NCBI GenBank assembly: GCA_937871285.1
Contig: CALMQS010000011.1
Coordinates: 1-52,930 of the forward strand
DNA from: an uncultured Sphingobacteriales bacterium
GTDB lineage: Bacteria; Bacteroidota; Bacteroidia; Chitinophagales; Chitinophagaceae
Reading direction: 5' to 3'
DNA: 52,930 bases
Shown here: positions 26,591-35,697 of the stretch, piece by piece
Layout: each line of letters begins with the position of its first letter
How positions within the stretch are numbered: position 1 is the first letter of the stretch
The notes under the pieces: generated by a model
Seen by the model: only the letters and a program-made list of their open reading frames with translations
Told to the model about the DNA's origin: nothing
The model's database searches: none
Program-made: the position numbers and the translations under genes

Positions 26591-26621
26591 ATATAATTTG
26601 CTTGACTTAACACTAAATAGT

Positions 26622-27368
26622 ATGACAAAAAGAGCCATTATAATTGATGATGAAAGATTAGCGAGAAGCGAATTGAAAAAGCTGTTGCAGGATCATCCCG
26701 AAATAGAAGTGATAGCAGAGGCGGCCAATGCCAATGAAGGTATAGAAAAGATCGGGAATATGGCGCCCGACCTGATTTTCTTAGATATCCAAATGCCCGG
26801 CAAAACGGGTTTTGATTTGTTAACCGAATTAGACAGGTTGCCACAGGTTATATTTACTACGGCTTACGATGAATATGCCCTGAAAGCATTTGAAGTAAAC
26901 GCGCTGGATTATTTACTAAAGCCTGTGGAACCCAGGCGGCTGGCAGATGCCTTACATAAGCTGGAGTATATTACTGAAGAAAAGGAAACAATAGGCACTG
27001 CATTAAGCCCGCAGGCTGTAAACAGGGGTATTCTGGGTGAGAACGACCAGGTATTTGTAAAAGACGGCGAAAGATGCTGGTTTGTAAAACTGAACGAAAT
27101 AAGGTTGTTCGAAAGCGTAGGTAATTACGCCAAAGTATTTTTCAGCACGCATAAACCTCTTATATTAAAATCGCTGAACGCACTGGAAGAACGGTTAGAT
27201 GAAAAAGTTTTCTTTCGCGCCAACCGCAAACATATTGTAAACCTGCGTATGATAGAAAGGGTGGAACCCTACTTCAACGGTGGTTTACTGCTTGAAATAA
27301 AAGGAGGAGAAAAAATTGAAGTAAGCCGCAGGCAGGCGGTTAAATTTAAGGAAATGATGAGCCTGTAG
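26622..27368 (+). CDS. LytTR-family response regulator
   Basis: A 248-residue regulator. The receiver domain carries the acidic pair in IIIDDERLARSE, the phosphoacceptor Asp in DLIFLDIQMPGKTGFDLL, Thr in IFTTAYDEYAL and Lys in DYLLKPVEP. The C-terminal LytTR DNA-binding domain (about 145-245) includes VFVKDGERCWFVKL, RANRKHIVNLRMIERVEP and EVSRRQAVKFKEMM. Paired with the LytS-type kinase just upstream. ATG 26622 is chosen because the receiver domain starts there; an in-frame TTG at 26598 would add eight atypical residues. Targets are unknown. Confidence 0.94.
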   Translation: MTKRAIIIDDERLARSELKKLLQDHPEIEVIAEAANANEGIEKIGNMAPDLIFLDIQMPGKTGFDLLTELDRLPQVIFTTAYDEYALKAFEVNALDYLLKPVEPRRLADALHKLEYITEEKETIGTALSPQAVNRGILGENDQVFVKDGERCWFVKLNEIRLFESVGNYAKVFFSTHKPLILKSLNALEERLDEKVFFRANRKHIVNLRMIERVEPYFNGGLLLEIKGGEKIEVSRRQAVKFKEMMSL

Positions 27369-27444
27369 CAGCGTTAATCCGGTAAAATTGTTTTGAACGC
27401 TTTGAGCCTTATAGCTAAATTGGGCACTAAACAGTTCCAGAATT

Positions 27445-28740
27445 ATGAAGCATATTTATTTATCCCTAATGCTGGTATTAGCGGTTCTTTACGTTTCAGC
27501 ACAAAAGATTGACAGGATCATTACCGTTAAAAAAGTCAGTAAAATAGAAAAAACCTTATCGGCAGATGATATGGAGGGCAGAGCCACTTTTACGCCCGGC
27601 ATAGATAAAGCCGCTGATTTTATTGCCGCAGCATTTAAAAAAAACAAGCTCCTGCCTGCAGAAGGAAGCAACGGTTATTTCCAGGAATTTGCATTGGTGG
27701 AAGCCACACAAACAGCGGTGAGCGGCAACGCGGATGGGAATGCAATAAACGAATCAAATATGGTAGTGCTTACCACAAAAGAAACACTAACCGTAAACGA
27801 ACAATCAGGATACGAAACAGGAACGATTGACGCTAACGACCGCCTGTTCAATAAAGCATACGGCTATATCAACTCCGGGAAAAATTATATTGTATGGGTT
27901 GACACTGCCCATTCAAAAAGCTTTGGCAACCTGCTCCGGTTTAAGCGCGAAAGTTTTAAATCAGACGGGAGCATACTGTTTGTACTTACCGGAAAAGCTC
28001 CCGCTACTTATTCCTTTTCTGCTCAGCATACCATCTCCGAAAAAAAGCTGAAGAATGTAGTCGGTATGCTTCCCGGGAAAAGCCAGTCTGACAGGAAAGA
28101 TGAATATGTGATTTTTTCGGCGCATTACGATCACCTGGGCATCGGCCAGGCAGATAATAAGGGCGATAGCATTTTCAACGGAGCCAATGATGATGCGGCA
28201 GGCACTACGGCCGTAATGATGCTCTCCAGCTATTTTTCGAAAATCAAAAATAACGAACGCACCATTGTGTTTGCTGCCTTTACTGCCGAAGAGATCGGCG
28301 GGTTCGGGTCGCAGTACTTCAGCAAACAGTTTAACCCTGAAAAAGTTGTAGCGATGTTCAACATAGAAATGATAGGCACCGACAGCAAATGGGGGAAAAA
28401 TTCAGCCTACATAACCGGTTACGAAAAAACAGACATGGGTGAAATACTGGCAAAAAACCTGCAGGGCACCGCTTTTACATTTTACCCGGATCCTTATCCC
28501 GACCAGCAATTATTTTACCGTTCCGATAATGCTACGCTTGCTAGGCTGGGTGTTCCCGCGCATACCATCTCCACTTCAAAAATGGATAATGAACCTTATT
28601 ATCATACACAGGGCGACGAAATTGAAACACTTGATCTGAAGAACATGACGGAAATCATTAAAGCGATAGCGCTAAGCTCGGCAAGCATTGTAAACGGAAC
28701 GGATTCGCCTTCGCGGGTAGATACCACACAACTCAGGTAA
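27445..28740 (+). CDS. M28-family zinc metallopeptidase, secreted
   Basis: A 431-residue exported aminopeptidase-type enzyme. The signal peptide ends near LAVLYVSAQK. The metal-binding residues of family M28 are all present in order: His and Asp in FSAHYDHLG, the bridging Asp in GANDDAAGTTAVM, the Glu pair in AFTAEEIGGFGSQYF, Asp in IEMIGTDSK and the last His in NEPYYHTQGDE. It most likely releases N-terminal amino acids in the periplasm or outside the cell. It stands alone, 76 bases after the LytTR regulator. The three-prime side abuts a fragment of an SDR gene on the other strand. Confidence 0.93.
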   Translation: MKHIYLSLMLVLAVLYVSAQKIDRIITVKKVSKIEKTLSADDMEGRATFTPGIDKAADFIAAAFKKNKLLPAEGSNGYFQEFALVEATQTAVSGNADGNAINESNMVVLTTKETLTVNEQSGYETGTIDANDRLFNKAYGYINSGKNYIVWVDTAHSKSFGNLLRFKRESFKSDGSILFVLTGKAPATYSFSAQHTISEKKLKNVVGMLPGKSQSDRKDEYVIFSAHYDHLGIGQADNKGDSIFNGANDDAAGTTAVMMLSSYFSKIKNNERTIVFAAFTAEEIGGFGSQYFSKQFNPEKVVAMFNIEMIGTDSKWGKNSAYITGYEKTDMGEILAKNLQGTAFTFYPDPYPDQQLFYRSDNATLARLGVPAHTISTSKMDNEPYYHTQGDEIETLDLKNMTEIIKAIALSSASIVNGTDSPSRVDTTQLR

Positions 28741-28741
28741 A

Positions 28742-28789
28742 TCACTGCGCAGTGTATCCGCCATCAATTACCATCGCCTGACCAGTTCC
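28742..28789 (-). pseudogene. C-terminal remnant of a short-chain dehydrogenase gene
   Basis: On the minus strand this reads GTGQAMVIDGGYTAQ followed by TGA. This is the standard end of classical SDR dehydrogenases (G-x-x-x-x-V-D-G-G-Y). Nothing upstream continues it: two codons earlier comes the stop of the ceramidase-like gene. The rest of the dehydrogenase has been deleted or replaced. Confidence 0.7.
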
Positions 28790-28792
28790 ATA

Positions 28793-30634
28793 TTACTTTT
28801 GTCCAACCGGCACGAAAATAATTTTTCTTAAATCCAGCAACGCCTGCTTAGGATCAAAATCTTTATACGGTTTGAAAATAATTTTTTGCTTTCCCGGCTT
28901 CAATTTTATGGTACCTATTTTTTCAGATGCAAAGGTTTCCCAGGAACCGCTTTTTCCAACTTCACCTATTATCCTGTCCTTTTTGCTTTCCAGTATAAAT
29001 GATTTTCCCGCGTCTTCATCGGATACCGACCATTCCAATATCACGGAATACTCCTTTTCTTCGCGTGGAGCTATTTCCCATTCTATTTTGTCTTTGTTGC
29101 GGAACCAGCCAAATGCTTTCCATTCCGGCATATATTTTATATCTGTACCGATACCTTTACCTTTCTCAGCAGTCAATTCAAGCACCCCTGTTTCATCAGG
29201 CACAATCAATGACGGCCGGTTAACAGAAACCCGGTCTGCTGATATTTTATTTCTCAATTCGCCCTGCAGATAATTCATTACCCCTTCAATAACATCTGCT
29301 TCCGCTTCAACAGTGTATGGAGATACGGTTTCCACTTCGTAACCGCCATGTTTAAATTCGGCGGCAGTTGGCAGGTAGCCTAACCATCCGTTCGTGTAGC
29401 CGTAATAGAAAGTATAGGGATACGGGGATTTGTCACGGATTTCATTGGATATTTCACAAAACAGTTCAACCGGCAAACTCCAGATAGCGATATCATGATT
29501 GATTTTCAAAAAGCCGACCGGCAGTCTTACCAGGTTCTTCCCATTCCCAATGCTCCGGGAATAGTTGCCCAGATCGGAAGGCCAGTTTAAATTTTCCTTT
29601 CGTGGCGTTTCGATGATGAGCTTGCTGGCAAAAATATTCACCTGGTCAATGGTAGCTGTAATAGATTTGTTCGCTTCCAGAATTTTATCACCCAGTAATA
29701 CCCTGAATTGTGATAAGCGTGCAGCCCCGGGATTAGGATAGGTGCTGTAAATAGGGGCGATATTTCCTGCTGCTCCGTTTATAAAAAGCATGGGAACGCC
29801 TAATTTTTCTTCCACATAGTCTGCAACAATACCGGGCACATCACCACTGATTTGAAGGTTAGGAGCGCCCAGTGCAGTGCCATGTATGGCATAGTTTGAT
29901 ATCAGTGCTATAGGCGATCCATCTTCTTTATCTATCCGGATCAATCCAATTTTTTTGTCTACCGCGCCATCAGGGTTCATTCCCAGCCCTGCTTTCCCGT
30001 TAACGTCAATTGCCCGCCGGTTGATATTGGCGTTGGAATGTCCCCAACCAACTCCCAGCTTTGCTTTCACTAATTGTTTCCTGGCCTGTTTTATTCCCTC
30101 TATTATCTTTTGCTCTACAAAATGGGTATAGGCAGTATCTACCGGATGCTTATATCTTTCTCCCATAAATACTTCGGGTAACCCCGGTACGCCAACTTCA
30201 GGTGCAGAATGGGTATGGGTAAGCGTCCACCAGAAATTTTCAGGAGCAATACCCAATTGCTGATACAGGAGTGATGCCAGATGATCGTATTCGGAAGGAG
30301 AAATAACACAGATATCAGAAGATACCAGGCAGAACTCTGTGGTTCCGTCATTCAATACCACTATCCGATGATAAATGCGATCGTGTACGCCGGTAGATTG
30401 ACGGGCATTGTAGCCCAGCAGCATTTTTGGTTGGTCGGGCGTGATATCTATCTTAACTACTGCTGCACGAAAGATGCCTGTATTTTGTGGCCCGGGCAGA
30501 TTACCAAATGTATGTGCAGAACCTGAAGGCATTGCGGAACAACACAAGATGATCATTGCGATCATATACACAGTGCGGGTGCACTTATATTGGGTTATTG
30601 TCTGGTGGACAAAGTAATTTCCTGGTAGTTTCAT
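28793..30634 (-). CDS. Neutral ceramidase-fold protein 1, with extra C-terminal beta domain
   Basis: A 613-residue exported protein matching the neutral/alkaline non-lysosomal ceramidase N-terminal domain. The region AAVVKIDITPDQPKMLLGY opens the domain. Likely zinc ligands are in WTLTHTHSAPE and NYAIHGTALG. In true ceramidases a catalytic serine lies in the GDVSPN motif; the aligned segment here is AAGNIAPIY, with Ala in its place, so ceramidase activity is unlikely. The last about 150 residues form an additional beta-rich domain absent from the paralog at 33922-35283. An internal hydrophobic stretch (MIAMIILCCSAMPSGSAH) is the signal peptide. Met24 is an alternative start, but the basic residues before it suit the longer form. 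It ends a minus-strand series with the cytochrome protein and paralog. Confidence 0.8.
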   Translation of the reverse strand: MKLPGNYFVHQTITQYKCTRTVYMIAMIILCCSAMPSGSAHTFGNLPGPQNTGIFRAAVVKIDITPDQPKMLLGYNARQSTGVHDRIYHRIVVLNDGTTEFCLVSSDICVISPSEYDHLASLLYQQLGIAPENFWWTLTHTHSAPEVGVPGLPEVFMGERYKHPVDTAYTHFVEQKIIEGIKQARKQLVKAKLGVGWGHSNANINRRAIDVNGKAGLGMNPDGAVDKKIGLIRIDKEDGSPIALISNYAIHGTALGAPNLQISGDVPGIVADYVEEKLGVPMLFINGAAGNIAPIYSTYPNPGAARLSQFRVLLGDKILEANKSITATIDQVNIFASKLIIETPRKENLNWPSDLGNYSRSIGNGKNLVRLPVGFLKINHDIAIWSLPVELFCEISNEIRDKSPYPYTFYYGYTNGWLGYLPTAAEFKHGGYEVETVSPYTVEAEADVIEGVMNYLQGELRNKISADRVSVNRPSLIVPDETGVLELTAEKGKGIGTDIKYMPEWKAFGWFRNKDKIEWEIAPREEKEYSVILEWSVSDEDAGKSFILESKKDRIIGEVGKSGSWETFASEKIGTIKLKPGKQKIIFKPYKDFDPKQALLDLRKIIFVPVGQK

Positions 30635-30732
30635 GCTTATTATTTGGTATGAAGAAATCTGTTTTTTCTTTTTTGCCTGCCCAAAAAAAGAAACAAAAAA
30701 AGATCAGCTCTTCCAGGCCATTCACCCTTCCC

Positions 30733-33700
30733 CTAATTCTGCCGCAAAAAAGCGATCAGGTCGGCCATGGCTTCCTTGCTGATATTTTTTTCTAAGCCCA
30801 CTGTCATGGCAGACACACTCAGGGATTGTAAAGATTTAATATCCTGCCGGCTGATTGTTTTTTCAAAGTTGCCCATATTTTTAATGGTAATTGCTGAAGA
30901 TGTTTCAGCCGCAATAATACCTTGCAAAGACTCTCCATTGTTTAAGTTAATCTCCCAAAGATCATATCCTGCCATGATGGAAAGATTGGGATCAAGAATA
31001 TTAGCCAGTATATCCTCTCTTTTCCAATTATGTATAGTAGCGAGATCAGGCCCGAAAGCAATTCCATTTTCACCTTTTACCTGATGACAAACTGCACAGC
31101 TTTGCATATATATTGCTTTCCCCTTTTCCGGATCTCCCGGTAATTCAAGCGCAGCCTGGTATTCCTTATTGATCTTTTTTGCTTCCTCCGCATTTTTGGT
31201 AAATACTGCCCTGGCACGTTCCCGTAATTTGTCATCAGCCACCTGCATCAAACTAATACCGGTCCAAAAACTTACATTACTGGCAGGAATCTTATTCGCT
31301 TCCATTGCGGTAATGAGTATTCTCATCCTGGCAGTATCATGCATAAATACACGAATGGCGGCATCTCTTATTTCTTTGGTAAGCCCCGGCCACAAATCCA
31401 CAAGGTATTCACTCACCGCAGTTGAGGGAATCACATTCAATACCCGCAGTGCGGCAAATTTCACGGCAGGTTGCTCCTGTGGAGTAAGTAAGCCCTGGAG
31501 CATGGTAAGATAATCTGACGGGTTACCAAAAGTGAGAAAATCAATAGCATCTGCCCTTTTTAAATCTGAAACAGCAGTGTCTTGTGCAATAGATGCTGCC
31601 CTGGCAACTGATGAGGTGCGTAAGGTATCATTACTGATTTTTGAAGCCTGTAAAAATTGTAAAGCCGATTTTCGTAACCCATCTGAAGGGCTGTCAAAAA
31701 AAGTGTTGAGCAGCAAACGCTGCTCAGCTTCACTGATAGAGAGCTTGTTTTTCCGGTAACGCAGTCCCTGTGCCACCCCTTGTAGCATTGCTGTCTGCGA
31801 TTCCTGCTCACGTGAAGTTTGCGCAACAATGGCTTTTTGAATGAGATGATGAACCTTTGCCTCACCCTCTGTTGCCGCAATAATTCCTGCAAGTCTTTGT
31901 ACCATTGAGCCGTATGCCGGTATATCAGCTTTGTATTTTGCCAGCATCAGGTTAAGCAGTGAATTTGCATTTAACGAAGCGGCAGACAGGGCAGCTACCT
32001 GGAACCATTTGTTTTCCATATCCTGAAACAACAAACCATTACGTGCATCGGATGCCGGAGCGGTATTTACATATCCCAATGTGAGCAGTAGCTGAAAGCG
32101 CACCTTTATTGCTTCATCATTTTGTAAAGCTAAGAGTGCTGTGCCTAATGCCGGATCATCCTTCAAATGCAGTTCAGCTAATTTAACGGCGTTCTCTCTT
32201 ATTCCTGCAACCGTATCTTTCAATGCATTTTTAATAAGATCAGTTGGCAGCGCGTTCATGCCTTCCAAAGTCCACAACGCATGCAGCCGCCCCATTGCAG
32301 ATTCAGGGTTTGAAGCCATCTTTACAAGTGCCGACACTGCATTTTTATCTGCTCTGTCAACTAATAAGCGTTGTGCACTAATGCGCCACCAGCCGTTGGT
32401 ATTTGCTAATTCTTTCACTAATTCATCAACAGAAGCGTCACCAAGTTGCAAACCCTTCATCCAGTCTGCTTTTTTTCCATCAACCGGAGTAATGCGGTAG
32501 ATCCTTCCTTTATCAATACCATCATATAAGTTCCCTGCGGCAATAGCTTCTTCCGACATCCATTCGGGTGATTCAATTACGCGTCTGTAATAATCCAGAA
32601 TATACAAAGCGCCATCGGGACCAACATACATATTCACCGGACGCGACCAGGCATCGGTGGAAGTAAAAAATTCTTTATTTGGAAATACCCGGCTTGCCGT
32701 ATAACTCAGACTACTGTCTCTTAAAATATCCACATGCACCAGGTTACTCACCGGTTCGGCAATGAAGGTGGCATTATGATAGGGTGCAGGAAAGTCTTCC
32801 GCCAGGTAGGCGGTTAGTCCGCTACCGGAAGTCATGGTTCCCACATCGGTAAATATCTGCCTGTCCGGGTTGAGCGTAGTAGGAAATACCTCCGGCGCAT
32901 TCAGGTGATCCGACATAGAATGATTAGGATCTGTAGGCGGTAGTTGGGGATTACGTTTTAAATAGCGCTCTGCAATAATCTCCTGGTATCCCTGGTTAGA
33001 GTTGTTGCTGCCAAACCAATGCCCCCATTTATCGAAAGTATGACCAAACTGGCAACGGCTTGCTAACTCTTCTAATTGATACTGTTCGGGGCGAAAACGA
33101 ACGGATTTTCCACTGGCATTTTGCGGCAGGCGAACCGCATCCGGCTTAGCGGGATAGTAAATTTCGGTTCCTTCATCTCCAAATTCTTCTCCATAATCCC
33201 TTGATTTTACAATGCCCTCATGTGCGGCATAAATCCAGTTATCAATACCATACACGGGATTATTTAAATTGTGCTGCGGATTGGTGAGTGCAAAACCCGT
33301 CAGCAGTGTATCCATGATGTCGGCCTTACCATCGTTATCCGAATCTTCGAGATAATAGATATTGGGTGAGTCGGTTACAACAAATCCCTTCTTCCACCGG
33401 AGGATGCCTGTGGGCAACAGCAGTCCTTCTTTAAAAAGTGTGCGCTTGTCCATGATGCCATCTCCGTTGGTATCTGATAGCATCACAATATTTCCGCTGC
33501 CACTTTTGTCTAACGGATAACCGTGCATTTCCACTACAAACATGCGGCCATATTCATCTATCTCCATATCTACCGGAGAAGTAATCATCGGCTCGGCGGC
33601 GATCATTTCAATTTTAAATCCGTCGGCTACCTGCATGGTTGCCAGGGCATCTTCGGCCTTAACGCCACCGGATATTTCTGTTTGAGAAGATGGCTGATTA

Positions 33701-33768
33701 CAGCTTATGGAAAAAATCAAAAACGATAGCAAAAAATATTTGATCGGGAATTTGAAAAAATATAACAT
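30733..33768 (-). CDS. PVC-type membrane-bound dehydrogenase with HEAT repeats and cytochrome c domain
   Basis: A 1011-residue lipoprotein; the signal ends in LIFSISC. The N-terminal region (about 40-430) is a beta-propeller like soluble sugar dehydrogenases, with EIDEYGRMFVVEMHGY and NPVYGIDNWIYAAHEG. The middle (about 435-850) is a series of HEAT-like helical repeats. The C-terminal domain is a cytochrome c with the haem site SCAVCHQVKG (CxxCH) and a probable axial Met further on. The closing DPNLSIMAGYDLWEINLNNG block is typical of the PVC-type haem-binding family. It probably oxidises a sugar or its derivative in the periplasm and passes electrons to the respiratory chain (inference). It lies between two ceramidase-fold paralogs on the same strand, 98 and 153 bases from them. 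Confidence 0.85.
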   Translation of the reverse strand: MLYFFKFPIKYFLLSFLIFSISCNQPSSQTEISGGVKAEDALATMQVADGFKIEMIAAEPMITSPVDMEIDEYGRMFVVEMHGYPLDKSGSGNIVMLSDTNGDGIMDKRTLFKEGLLLPTGILRWKKGFVVTDSPNIYYLEDSDNDGKADIMDTLLTGFALTNPQHNLNNPVYGIDNWIYAAHEGIVKSRDYGEEFGDEGTEIYYPAKPDAVRLPQNASGKSVRFRPEQYQLEELASRCQFGHTFDKWGHWFGSNNSNQGYQEIIAERYLKRNPQLPPTDPNHSMSDHLNAPEVFPTTLNPDRQIFTDVGTMTSGSGLTAYLAEDFPAPYHNATFIAEPVSNLVHVDILRDSSLSYTASRVFPNKEFFTSTDAWSRPVNMYVGPDGALYILDYYRRVIESPEWMSEEAIAAGNLYDGIDKGRIYRITPVDGKKADWMKGLQLGDASVDELVKELANTNGWWRISAQRLLVDRADKNAVSALVKMASNPESAMGRLHALWTLEGMNALPTDLIKNALKDTVAGIRENAVKLAELHLKDDPALGTALLALQNDEAIKVRFQLLLTLGYVNTAPASDARNGLLFQDMENKWFQVAALSAASLNANSLLNLMLAKYKADIPAYGSMVQRLAGIIAATEGEAKVHHLIQKAIVAQTSREQESQTAMLQGVAQGLRYRKNKLSISEAEQRLLLNTFFDSPSDGLRKSALQFLQASKISNDTLRTSSVARAASIAQDTAVSDLKRADAIDFLTFGNPSDYLTMLQGLLTPQEQPAVKFAALRVLNVIPSTAVSEYLVDLWPGLTKEIRDAAIRVFMHDTARMRILITAMEANKIPASNVSFWTGISLMQVADDKLRERARAVFTKNAEEAKKINKEYQAALELPGDPEKGKAIYMQSCAVCHQVKGENGIAFGPDLATIHNWKREDILANILDPNLSIMAGYDLWEINLNNGESLQGIIAAETSSAITIKNMGNFEKTISRQDIKSLQSLSVSAMTVGLEKNISKEAMADLIAFLRQN

Positions 33769-33870
33769 GTTTGTATTCTTAGAATTTAAAAGTGCCTAAA
33801 AGTAGATATGAGTTATTTGAACTATTATCTTTTCGCAAAACCTGTAAATGAGATTGCTTGCGAATGTCGC

Positions 33871-33902
33871 CTCACCCCAACCCCTCTCCTATCGGAGAGG
33901 GG
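33871..33902. repeat. GC-rich palindromic repeat
   Basis: CCCCTCTCC (33881-33889) pairs with GGAGAGGGG (33894-33902) across a TATC loop, preceded by CTCACCCCAA. It stands alone in the 153-base gap between the cytochrome and ceramidase-like gene 2. There is no T-run, so it looks like a repeated palindrome rather than an intrinsic terminator. Confidence 0.5.
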
Positions 33903-33921
33903 CTAAAGGCATTCATTCCTA

Positions 33922-35283
33922 CTATCTTTTTCGCCTGGGCTTTTCCGTTATCGTCTGCGGCGCCCTCATTTTGCCCTGCAAATAATCCAGCACAGATTCT
34001 GTAAGATCACCTGCTGCTCTGGGTGTGAAAGGCGACACCGTTTCTACTTCATAGCCACCGTGTTTCCATTCTGCCTCCGTGGGCAGATACCCAAACCATC
34101 CATTGGTATAGCCGAAATAAAAAGTGTATGGAAAAGGAGAGCGGCTTCGCACTTCGTTAGATACTTCACAAAACAATTCCAACGGAGCGCTCCATATCGC
34201 AATATCTTTATTTATTTTCAGCAACCGTACCGGGAGGCGAACTAATGTATCGCCGGATTTTGTGGTAACGGTGTATTTGCTTAAATCGGCTGACCATGCC
34301 AAGCCCGGTTTTTTTGGGGTTTCTACAACAATTTCATCTGCCCGGAGTTTTACTTCATCAACCGGATATTTTATTTTACTGTTTGCCTCTAGAATTTTAT
34401 CTCCCAGCAAAACGCGAAATTCACTTAGATGACCTGCTCTTGCATTGGGGTAAACGCTGTAGATAGGCGCAAGGTTGCCCGCCGCACCATTAATAAAAAG
34501 CATGGGTGCGCCAATTTTTTCTTCTACGTATTCAGCCACAATACCAGGTGCATCTCCGCTGATCTTCAGGTTGGCCCCGCTCATAACGGTGCCGTGTATG
34601 GGATAGTTGGCAATCAACGCCATTGGTTTGCCATCCGGCTTGTCAATACGCAATAACCCGATGCGCCTGTCCACCGGCCCGTCAGGATTCATACCCAGAG
34701 AGGCCTTACCATTAACATCAATTGCCCTGCGATTCATATTGGCTTGCGAAAAGCCCCAGCCTACACTCAGCCGGGCTTCAGTAAGTTTACTGCGTACTTC
34801 ACCAATACCTTCAATCAGCTTCTGTTCAATCATTGCGGTGTAGGCTGCATCTACCGTGTGTTTTATGCGATCTCCCATATAAACTCCATATAATCCCGTT
34901 TCGCCAAACTCCGGTGCAGAATGTGTATGCGTAACAGTCCACCATACGTTTAACGGATTTATTCCGTATTGTTTGTTGAGTAATGCAGCCACCTTATCAT
35001 ATTCTGACGGAGAATACAGGCACACATCGGATGAGATGATATAGAACTGAGTAGTACCATCATCTAAAGCAACAATCTTATGATAAATGCGATCCAGCAC
35101 ACCCGTGGATTTGCGTTCCTGGTATCCGAGCAGGTGTTGTGAATCGGAGGGAGTAATATCAATTTTGACAACGGCGGCTTTGAGTTGGGCGTGGGTGCTG
35201 TGGGGCAAAATGAATGCACTACAGATGAATAAACAGTATATAGAAAAAGGTATATCCTTTTTCCATGACTTATAAAAAACCAT
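33922..35283 (-). CDS. Neutral ceramidase-fold protein 2
   Basis: A 453-residue exported paralog of the protein at 28793-30634, alignable without major gaps over its full domain. Shared blocks include AAVVKIDITPSDSQHLLGY, WTVTHTHSAPEFGE, RRAIDVNGKASLGMNPDG and GYEVETVSPFTPRA. The aligned catalytic segment again reads AAGNLAPIY, with Ala instead of the ceramidase serine. It lacks the C-terminal beta domain of its paralog and ends with a basic tail (EKPRRKR). ATG 35283 is chosen because the residues that follow, MVFYKSWKKDIPF, begin a standard signal peptide ending STHAQ. The frame is open to ATG 35331. It probably acts on the same class of substrate as paralog 1; the substrate is unknown. Confidence 0.8.
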   Translation of the reverse strand: MVFYKSWKKDIPFSIYCLFICSAFILPHSTHAQLKAAVVKIDITPSDSQHLLGYQERKSTGVLDRIYHKIVALDDGTTQFYIISSDVCLYSPSEYDKVAALLNKQYGINPLNVWWTVTHTHSAPEFGETGLYGVYMGDRIKHTVDAAYTAMIEQKLIEGIGEVRSKLTEARLSVGWGFSQANMNRRAIDVNGKASLGMNPDGPVDRRIGLLRIDKPDGKPMALIANYPIHGTVMSGANLKISGDAPGIVAEYVEEKIGAPMLFINGAAGNLAPIYSVYPNARAGHLSEFRVLLGDKILEANSKIKYPVDEVKLRADEIVVETPKKPGLAWSADLSKYTVTTKSGDTLVRLPVRLLKINKDIAIWSAPLELFCEVSNEVRSRSPFPYTFYFGYTNGWFGYLPTEAEWKHGGYEVETVSPFTPRAAGDLTESVLDYLQGKMRAPQTITEKPRRKR

Positions 35284-35331
35284 TTGGATTAACGTACCGG
35301 CTGATTTAAACTTATACATTAAGATTACCAT

Positions 35332-35697
35332 TTTAAATAATAGAGACGAAAGGTCTTCTTTTATACCGACTATATTTTCGGGGTGCCTTTCGAAGGTGTG
35401 GCATTCCTTTGCTTCATGTGGGCAGTGTCTTCACTACCCACCGCGGCCACCAATAGCAGTAAGCAGCAATTAAAAAGCAATATGTTAAAAGAGGTGCATG
35501 TCCTTTTGAAATCCGGTTCAGAGTTATTTTTAGGCAGTCTATATGCTCAGAGATTATGGACTAAGGTAAGGAATTTGAGTGCTTAATAGAGCATGGGAAT
35601 ATCTCAAGTTTTCGGTGGACATGAGTGGCCGCTATTTCCCCAAATCAGAATTAACCTCAAATAGATGTCAATCAGGATACTCACCTGAAATCATATT
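35332..35697. other. Intergenic region with a possible 36-codon peptide frame
   Basis: This 366-base gap has no recognisable gene. On the minus strand a frame from TTG 35480 to TAG 35370 reads like a short signal peptide (LLFNCCLLLLVAAVGS) followed by a basic tail with KQRNATPSKGTPKI. It has no ATG and no visible ribosome-binding site, so it may be a remnant or chance. Confidence 0.3.

Noticed and set aside
33871..33902. GC-rich hairpin considered as terminator of ceramidase-like gene 2
   Set aside because: There is no T-run on either strand after the stem, so it was kept as a repeat only.
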